From NCBI GenBank assembly GCA_963844635.1, contig CAWJPD010000005.1, forward strand, positions 620,001 through 684,000: a stretch of DNA of 64,000 bases, given 5' to 3'. Positions 55,936 through 61,930 of the stretch are shown here, piece after piece (within the stretch, counting starts at the first letter, position 1; each line of letters opens with the position of its first letter). The notes below the pieces were generated by a model. It was given only the letters and a program-made list of their open reading frames with translations. It was not told where the DNA came from and ran no database searches. The DNA is from JAJPKK01 sp963844635. GTDB lineage: Bacteria > Pseudomonadota > Alphaproteobacteria > Rhizobiales > Xanthobacteraceae. Made by a program: the position numbers and the translations under genes.

Positions 55936-56276
55936 CCCCTTCTCCTCCCCCGTTTGCAGGCGCATGAGGGGGAGGTCGGCGATCGCAGTGAGCCGGGAGG
56001 GGCTACTGTCGAAATCGGCTGTGCTCTTGAGTTGCAGTACTGCTGCGATCCCGCGATTCGAATGAAAGCCCGCTCCACCGCGCTGCGCGCGGTCCCCCTC
56101 CCCCGCTTCGCGGGGGCGGATCGCGGATTTCGAGCTTCGGGGAATTTCCTTCTCCCCCTGCAGGCGAGAGGTCGGCGACCGCAGCGGCATCATGCGCTAG
56201 CCGAACCCACGCGCTTCGATGTAAAGCTCGGACGATGCGCGAGACATCGCGCTTCGAACCAAAACGGGAGGATCAC
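55936..56276. other. 341-bp gap with GC-rich palindromes and a direct repeat
   Basis: It contains the hairpin CCCCCGCTTCGCGGGGGCG (about 56097-56115) and two related blocks (GAGGTCGGCGATCGCAG at about 55972 and GAGGTCGGCGACCGCAG at about 56168). No coding frame is supported. GAGG precedes the next ATG at 56277. Confidence 0.5.
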
Positions 56277-56942
56277 ATGATCGTTCGCAATCTGTGCATC
56301 GCTGTGATGTCCGCAGCAGCGGCGACTTTCGCTCTGACAGCAGCCCACGCCCAGGCGCAAAAGACGACATACGACGGCAACGGGCAGGTCCCTGAGAAAT
56401 TCGTTCTGTCCGGCAAAGCCGCCGAGCGGCAGCATGATCACATTTCAATCAACGCCGATACAGCGGAGAAGCTCGCGAAGGCCTGCGAGGACATCGCGCG
56501 CAAGAATAACAGTCAGGTCGTGGTCGTGATCCTCGATCCGTCTGGCCTCGTCGTGCACGAGCACCGGATGGACGGCGAAGGTTGGGTTCAGGTGAATGCG
56601 ACCGAGCAGAAGGCCCGCACCGCTTTGCGCAGCCGCGCTCCTTCCCATGTGCTGACAAACCGCAATGTCAACGACCCGTTCACCAACTCGAACATGGCGG
56701 GCTACGGCCTCACCACGCAGGAAGGCGGGCTGCCGATCATCGTCAATGGCCAGTTGATTGGCGCCATCGGCGTCGGCGGCATCCCGCCGGCTGAGCGCAA
56801 CGCCAATTACGGTGAAGAGAGTTGCGCCCGCGACGCCCTCGAGCAGGTGATCGGACCGCAGCCGCCGCTGTTGCCCGACCTTGCCGCGCAGCGCGCGCAG
56901 AACGGTGGCGGCAATCGGGGCGGGGCGGCGGCGAACCGCTGA
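56277..56942 (+). CDS. Exported haem-binding GlcG/HbpS-family protein
   Basis: 221 residues with signal peptide MIVRNLCIAVMSAAAATFALTAAHAQ. The body is the GlcG/HbpS (DUF336) fold: TAEKLAKACEDIARKNNSQVVVVILDPSGLVVHEHRMDG, EQKARTALRSRAPS, and GGLPIIVNGQLIGAIGVGG near the end. The tail is Gly/Asn/Ala-rich. Exported members bind haem or cobalamin, or act as redox sensors. It follows the cytochrome c/Vgb gene on the same strand, which fits a periplasmic redox setting. Confidence 0.88.
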   Translation: MIVRNLCIAVMSAAAATFALTAAHAQAQKTTYDGNGQVPEKFVLSGKAAERQHDHISINADTAEKLAKACEDIARKNNSQVVVVILDPSGLVVHEHRMDGEGWVQVNATEQKARTALRSRAPSHVLTNRNVNDPFTNSNMAGYGLTTQEGGLPIIVNGQLIGAIGVGGIPPAERNANYGEESCARDALEQVIGPQPPLLPDLAAQRAQNGGGNRGGAAANR

Positions 56943-57051
56943 CGCCGACCAAACCCTTCGTTCCCCCGAATTCGAACACGCCTCGCGGCCACCACGTCTG
57001 CGAGGCGTCCTGTTTCCGGGGCGGCGCAATGAACGCTATTCCTGACCTTGC

Positions 57052-57201
57052 CAGCGCATGGTCCCGTAAAGTTGCAGACTTTTCGGATAAGATCGTGCGC
57101 ACAATCAACACGCATCCGTCGTCGAGCGCAGTCCGCGACGGGTGCACAGAACATAATCGAGCGGGCGGCAATTCAATTCAAACTGAACGCATCCCGGTCC
57201 A
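57052..57201 (+). repeat. Dispersed hairpin repeat, full copy
   Basis: Forward copy from CAGCGCATGGTCCCGTAAAG to GAACGCATCCCGGTCCAG with all three hairpins and a small AATTC duplication near the end. It fills the middle of the 434-bp gap 56943-57376. The remaining flanks hold only the AAGGAG site of the next gene. Confidence 0.9.
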
Positions 57202-57376
57202 GTATTCCGACACTGACGTTCGGTCCCTTTTTGTCGTCCTCCGCTTTGCAAGGCCCACGATTTGTTGCACCATGGCTGCGAGGAGGGACGAAGAGCATCC
57301 TTTCTCCGCGATTTCTTTGCAAACCAAAATCCGAGCGCCGACTGGCGCTCGCGAGGAATCCTCAAGGAGTTCGACA

Positions 57377-57766
57377 ATGAAACGGATCATCGCTGTCACC
57401 GCCGGCGTTGCGGTCTCGCTTTTCGCCGGCATCGCGTTCGCGCAGATGCCCGAGCCGATCAAGGTCGCCGACACGTCAAAGGGCAAGGTGCTGGTCGATG
57501 CGAAAGGCATGACACTCTACACCTGGGATCGCGATACCACGCCCGGCAAGTCGACCTGTAACGGACAATGCGCGACCAACTGGCCACCGCTGCTCGCGTC
57601 CGCCGATGCCAAGTCGACCGGCGAGTTCACCACTGTCGCGCGTGATGACGGCAACAAGCAATGGGCCTTCAAGGGCAAGCCCCTGTATTATTGGAAGGAC
57701 GACAAGAAGGCCGGCGATGTCGAGGGCGATAATCGCAACAACACCTGGCACGTCGTCGCGCCCTGA
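57377..57766 (+). CDS. Exported COG4315 (PF03640-type) repeat protein
   Basis: 129-residue secreted protein. The signal peptide MKRIIAVTAGVAVSLFAGIAFAQ is followed by two copies of the family unit: GKVLVDAKGMTLYTWDRDT and KQWAFKGKPLYYWKDD, with the Cys pair in STCNGQCATNWPP. AAGGAG lies before the ATG. Proteins of this family are common in the alphaproteobacterial periplasm and of unknown role. The preceding stretch carries a dispersed-repeat copy, so it is probably transcribed alone. Confidence 0.88.
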   Translation: MKRIIAVTAGVAVSLFAGIAFAQMPEPIKVADTSKGKVLVDAKGMTLYTWDRDTTPGKSTCNGQCATNWPPLLASADAKSTGEFTTVARDDGNKQWAFKGKPLYYWKDDKKAGDVEGDNRNNTWHVVAP

Positions 57767-58048
57767 ACCGGCTCGCGCCTTTGCGCCTGGAACGAGCGGC
57801 CCGATGCGTGAGCGTCGGGCCGTCCAGATTCCTGTGTACCCGCTTCATCGCCGAGGCGGGAGATCCCCGCGGCGGAATGTGCCGGTCACGATCGCTGCCC
57901 AAATCCTGATGTGGTTCTCGGCATGGCCACGCTCAATCCGAAGCGCAATTTGCCGGGGAGCGCGGCCCAGAGGGAGCCGTGTCCAAAACCATTGCGCGCG
58001 CTACCTGCGCGTCGCGCACAGGCCGCCGATGAACTTGCTTTCCCCGCC

Positions 58049-58957
58049 ATGGACCTCAGGCGTGCCATTTCCATCAAGCTGCTGTCGGTGCTGCTGTTTG
58101 CCGTGATGTCGGCGCTGGTTCGACTGGTTGGTGACGATATCCCCGTCGGGCAGGTGGTTTTCTTCCGCAGCGCCTTTGCCTTGGTTCCCGTCGTGGCGAT
58201 CTACGCGTGGCGAGGCGAACTCGCTGCCGCGCTGCGCACCGGGCGCCCGTGGGGCCATGTGACCCGCGGAGCGATCAGCGTCGCCAGCATGTTCCTGAAT
58301 TTTGCGTCGCTCGCACGTCTGCCGTTGATCGACGCGACCGCGATCGGCTTTGCGGCGCCCTTGATCACGGTCGCGCTGGCGGCGGTCGTTTTGAAGGAAC
58401 AAGTGCGGCTTTATCGCTGGTCGGCGGTCGCGGTTGGGTTCATCGGCGTCGTCGTGATGTTGTGGCCGTTCCTCGATGTTGCCGGGCTTGTGGCCGCAGC
58501 CTCCACCGAAAGCACGGTCGGCGCCGCGTGTGCAATCACGGCCGCCTTCACCAGCGCGGGTTCGGTCATTCAGACGCGGCGGCTTACCGATAGCGAAACC
58601 ACCGCCTCGATTGTTTTCTACTTCTCGCTGATCTGCACCCTTGCCGGCCTTGTGACGCTGCCATTCGTATGGACGACGCCGAGCGCCGCCGAACTCGCCG
58701 CCCTCATCTCCATCGGGGTGCTCGGGGGCTTGTCGCACCTTCTGCTGACGGAAAGCTATCGCTACGGGCCAGCTTCGCTCGTCGCGCCGTTCGATTACGC
58801 GACGCTGTTATGGGCGTTTCTGTTTGGCTATGTGCTGTTTGGAGAACTCCCGAACGCCTACGTTTTTGCCGGCGCGCCGATCGTCGCAGGTTCGGGACTC
58901 TTCGTCATCTGGCGCGAACGCCGCATCGCGCATCTGCGCAAAGCGCCCCTGCGTTGA
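58049..58957 (+). CDS. DMT-superfamily (EamA) permease
   Basis: 302 residues with ten predicted membrane helices in two EamA repeats (first from AISIKLLSVLLFAVMSALVRLVG, second from TESTVGAACAITAAFTSAGSVIQ). The conserved segments VVFFRSAFALVPV, LIDATAIGFAAPLITVALAAVVLKE and GPASLVAPFDYATLLWAFLFGYVLFGE are present. It probably exports amino acids or metabolites; the substrate is not predictable. ATG 58049 gives the normal N-terminus; a frame open to 57911 adds no family residues. Confidence 0.87.
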   Translation: MDLRRAISIKLLSVLLFAVMSALVRLVGDDIPVGQVVFFRSAFALVPVVAIYAWRGELAAALRTGRPWGHVTRGAISVASMFLNFASLARLPLIDATAIGFAAPLITVALAAVVLKEQVRLYRWSAVAVGFIGVVVMLWPFLDVAGLVAAASTESTVGAACAITAAFTSAGSVIQTRRLTDSETTASIVFYFSLICTLAGLVTLPFVWTTPSAAELAALISIGVLGGLSHLLLTESYRYGPASLVAPFDYATLLWAFLFGYVLFGELPNAYVFAGAPIVAGSGLFVIWRERRIAHLRKAPLR

Positions 58958-59033
58958 AACTGTATCCGCCTCCGCTTTTTATGCTTATATTCCTAATAAC
59001 GGCGAATATTATTTGAGACTTATGTCCGCTCGG

Positions 59034-59058
59034 GGAACATCGCCGCGCGTATTTCGTT
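59034..59058 (+). promoter_or_regulatory. General-stress-response (EcfG-type) promoter upstream of the Crp/Fnr gene
   Basis: GGAAC at 59034-59038 and CGTT at 59055-59058 with a 16-bp spacer, an exact match to the consensus. It is 36 bp before ATG 59095, the start of the Crp/Fnr regulator. It is the second exact site in the window. Confidence 0.78.
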
Positions 59059-59094
59059 ACCGCCCCGAAGGGCGAGACCAGGGTGGATGGTATA

Positions 59095-59886
59095 ATGTCG
59101 GCAACACAACTCAATCATTTCGCAGCCCCCACGGGAAATGCCGTTCTAGATGCCTTGTCCGAGGCCGATCAGGATGTCATTCGGCTGCACTTGCACGACG
59201 TTGTACTTCCTCAAGAGACTGTGCTTTGCGAGCAGGACAATAAGGAGGAGGAGGTCTACTTCCCTTGTCGTGGAAGCGTTTCCCTGATCATGCGAACCGC
59301 CAACGGAAACGCGATTGAGCTCGCGTCGGTGGGTCGTCGTGGAGTATTGGGCTCGCTTGCCCTGCTTGGTATTCAGCACGCATTCGCAACAGCGGTCGTG
59401 AATATCGAACTGGCCGCCTTCCGGATTCCAACCCGCCGCCTTTTTGAGCTTGTCCCGAGAACTCAGACGCTTGCCCCCGCGCTGATGGCGGATGCGGAGC
59501 GGCTGTTGTTCCAACTGCGGCAAATCGCCGGATGCAATGCGCTGCATCCGATCGAAGAACGCCTATCGCGGCTACTGCTCGGAGCCGCCGACACAACCGG
59601 AAGCAATAGTATTCCACTCACGCAGGAATTGATGTCGCAGCTGCTCGGCGTACAGCGGACCACCGTGAACCTGGTCATTCGCATGCTGGCGAATGCCGGA
59701 GCGGTACGCAGCCGGCGTGGGCATGTCGAGATTATCGATCGGGCAATTCTCGAAAGGCGCAGCTGCGAATGTTACGGTGCCATACGCGATCGGCTTAATC
59801 GCCGAGAGGCGCCGATGTTGGAGTGGCCGGTCAACACTGGCGGATACTCTGCTACAGCCGCGACGGGGGAGCGCAGAGTTGAATGA
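59095..59886 (+). CDS. Crp/Fnr-family transcription regulator
   Basis: 263-residue regulator: N-terminal cyclic-nucleotide-binding-type beta-barrel (VLCEQDNKEEEVYFPCRGSVSLIM, GRRGVLGSLALLG) without the Cys cluster of Fnr, a dimer helix (ALMADAERLLFQLRQIAGCNALHPIEERLSRLLL) and a Crp-type helix-turn-helix (LTQELMSQLLGVQRTTVNLVIRMLANAGAV). ATG 59095 has GGGTGGA before it; a GTG at 59083 is possible. It is probably induced by the stress sigma factor through the promoter at 59034. It overlaps the DUF6894 gene by 4 bp. Confidence 0.9.
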   Translation: MSATQLNHFAAPTGNAVLDALSEADQDVIRLHLHDVVLPQETVLCEQDNKEEEVYFPCRGSVSLIMRTANGNAIELASVGRRGVLGSLALLGIQHAFATAVVNIELAAFRIPTRRLFELVPRTQTLAPALMADAERLLFQLRQIAGCNALHPIEERLSRLLLGAADTTGSNSIPLTQELMSQLLGVQRTTVNLVIRMLANAGAVRSRRGHVEIIDRAILERRSCECYGAIRDRLNRREAPMLEWPVNTGGYSATAATGERRVE

Positions 59887-60329
59887 CCAAATACTACTTT
59901 CATCTGTTGACGGGGCGCCAGCTCATCGTTGATCGCGAACCGATCGAGCTGCCTGATCTCGACGCAGCGATGAAGCACGCGCGCAGCATCGCGCTCGAAG
60001 TCATGAAAGGGGGGGAACTCTCACGAAGGCACTGGCGCATAAGCGTGTGCGATGGCAACAATGAGTTCCGTGGCGAACTGCTGTTCGCATCAGTCGACCC
60101 CACTCTTGCCCATCTGGAGCCCCGTCTGCGCGCGACGATCGAAAAGGCGTGTCGCGCCCATGCCGAATTGCTGCAAACCGTAAATGAGCTTGACGCCGCC
60201 ATCATGGAGAGCCGCGCGCTGCTATCTGCGCCTCGGCGGGGTCCCTACTTGGCAACTCTTGGCGGCCGGCAAGTGGCCCCCGCCCCGCGCCCCCCATCTC
60301 GCAGAACGGGAATCTTCGCGGTTCAATAA
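59883..60329 (+). CDS. DUF6894 protein
   Basis: 148 residues. The N-terminal 70 residues form the DUF6894 domain (TKYYFHLLTGRQLIVDREPIELPDLDAAMKHAR and RRHWRISVCDGNNEFRGELLFAS). A helical part (RATIEKACRAHAELLQTVNELDAAIMESRALL) and a basic tail follow. It is common in Bradyrhizobium relatives, with no known function. Its ATG overlaps the end of the Crp/Fnr gene (ATGA), so it shares the stress promoter. The domain's phenylalanine/tyrosine-rich N-terminus suggests a small binding module. Confidence 0.85.
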   Translation: MTKYYFHLLTGRQLIVDREPIELPDLDAAMKHARSIALEVMKGGELSRRHWRISVCDGNNEFRGELLFASVDPTLAHLEPRLRATIEKACRAHAELLQTVNELDAAIMESRALLSAPRRGPYLATLGGRQVAPAPRPPSRRTGIFAVQ

Positions 60330-60699
60330 CCGTTGGCGCGCAATTGCGCCTAAGATGACCGAGCGCTGTGGCGCTCGGGACTCTGTTCGCAGCAGTGGCG
60401 GCACGTTCCGATACCGTGGAAACGACCCGTAGGGTGCGCAAAATCGTCCCGCGAGGCGGTCGCAATTGGCGAGGCATCGAAGCGATTTTGCGCACGCCGT
60501 AAATGTCATCGCCCGGCTTGACCGGGCGATCCAGTAACCACCGGAAGTCGTTGGTTGACTTCGTTCTCTAACGCGCGTCTTCGGGTTACTTGATGCCCCG
60601 CTTTCGCGGGGCATGACGAAAAAGGGATCAAGCGTTAAAGTCAGAACACTAGCTATTCTTCACAAGTTCTACGCGCTTGGGAACGCGACGCGCACAAGG
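60330..60699. repeat. REP-type pair (copy 2) and inverted repeat in the DUF6894-cheB gap
   Basis: 60430-60500 is an inverted repeat (GTAGGGTGCGCAAAATCG / CGATTTTGCGCACGCC) related to the one at 51494. 60505-60617 is the same REP pair as at 7468-7589 in reverse order: GTCATCGCCCGGCTTGACCG, then ATCCAGTAACCACC, and GATGCCCCGCTTTCGCGGGG. It lies between convergent genes and may help end transcription. No gene is supported here. Confidence 0.75.
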
Positions 60700-61734
60700 T
60701 CAACCCACCTTCTCGCCCCCGTATGCCGGCTTCGCCGCTGCGGGAGCCCCGATCGTATCCATTCGTCCGATCGCTGCTCTGATGATTTTGGCCTCGGCTT
60801 CGAATTCGCGCGCCTTTCTGGCCCATTCCCCGGCAAGGTGGTGTCGATGTTGGGCGTTTGCCTGTTCTTGCAGTCTCTGCGCCAGTGCAATCCGCTCATC
60901 AAGCGCCCGCAACGCACTGCCTAGCGCGCGCATCAAGTCGTCGTCGAGCGCAAGGGCGATGGCTTCCGCCGAATAGGCATGCCCCACATGACAACGGTAG
61001 CGAACCAGCTCGCCATCGACTATTTCCCATAGCACGCCGTGACAATCGGGGCAGGCGAGGACCGAGCGGCGTCCCAGCTTGTCAAGCACTTCGATGTTTC
61101 CGTTGCCGCTTGCGGCGATTGCGACCTCGTACTTGAGATGCTCCGGTATCGGCATGTTCTTACCCACCGGTTTTTCGACCAGTTTCCGTAACAACGCCGG
61201 CATTTCGGCGAGAGTTGCGACGTAATCGGGAGCCACTTTGCTCAGCGCCGTCGCCGGCATTTCCGGATAGCTCGCGTCCTTCGGATCCTGCACAGCCGTG
61301 ATCCCGCCGCAGCTTTTGAGCGCGTAAAGCCCCGCGGCTCCATCGCCAAGCATGCCGGTCAGGATCACCCCTATGCTGCGAGGCGCGCAGCACAGCGCCA
61401 GTGAACGCAACAGCGGATCGATGGCAGGCCGAGCATTGTTTTCGCGCGGCCCGACGCCGAGGATCAACTTATCTCCCTGTACCAGCAAGTGACGGCCCGG
61501 CGGCGCTATATAGATGTGACGATGCTGGAGCTGCTCGCCGTGCTTCGCGAAACTTGCCGGAAGCGGTCCGGCGCGGGTCAGCAATTCGTCAAGCGTCGAT
61601 CGGAATTCACCGGCCAAATGAATAACGACGAGGACACTCGCTGCCAAGTCGGCGGGAAAGGCACTTGCCAGTTTGCGTAACGCCTCAAATCCCCCTGCGG
61701 AAGTTCCGATGGCCAGCAGGTCACGTTCGGCCAC
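60700..61734 (-). CDS. Stand-alone CheB-type methylesterase with C-terminal zinc-ribbon-like domain
   Basis: CheB catalytic domain without receiver: LLAIGTSAGGFEALRKLA (catalytic Ser), LVVIHLAGEF (His region) and ILTGMLGDGAAGLYALKSCGG (Asp). An added C-terminal part has CPDCHGVLWEI and RYRCHVGHAYS, a CxxC/CxxH metal-ribbon pattern, then helical repeats. GTG 61734 starts it just before LLAIG. The frame is open upstream to 61944 but that stretch has no family residues and would overlap the divergent gene's start. It would remove methyl or other groups from an unknown receptor-like protein. It is divergent from the CheB-CheR fusion. Confidence 0.85.
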   Translation of the reverse strand: MAERDLLAIGTSAGGFEALRKLASAFPADLAASVLVVIHLAGEFRSTLDELLTRAGPLPASFAKHGEQLQHRHIYIAPPGRHLLVQGDKLILGVGPRENNARPAIDPLLRSLALCCAPRSIGVILTGMLGDGAAGLYALKSCGGITAVQDPKDASYPEMPATALSKVAPDYVATLAEMPALLRKLVEKPVGKNMPIPEHLKYEVAIAASGNGNIEVLDKLGRRSVLACPDCHGVLWEIVDGELVRYRCHVGHAYSAEAIALALDDDLMRALGSALRALDERIALAQRLQEQANAQHRHHLAGEWARKAREFEAEAKIIRAAIGRMDTIGAPAAAKPAYGGEKVG

Positions 61735-61930
61735 GAGCGCCTCCAAGGAGTCCCACAGGCCAACGGGGCGGCCGTGAAATAGTTCCTCCCGGCTGCTACC
61801 GCACTCTGTCTTGGGACGATCATCGCGCCCGACTCCTCCAGGACGGCAGCAACTTCGTCCCCGATAGGTGCAGACCAGTTTCTTTGCGGAGAACGTTCGG
61901 ATAGGCTTGATTTTGTTATGGAGCGGCGCG

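Noticed and set aside
54805..56193. 462-codon minus-strand open frame
   Set aside because: Shadow of the cytochrome c/Vgb gene, no family resemblance.
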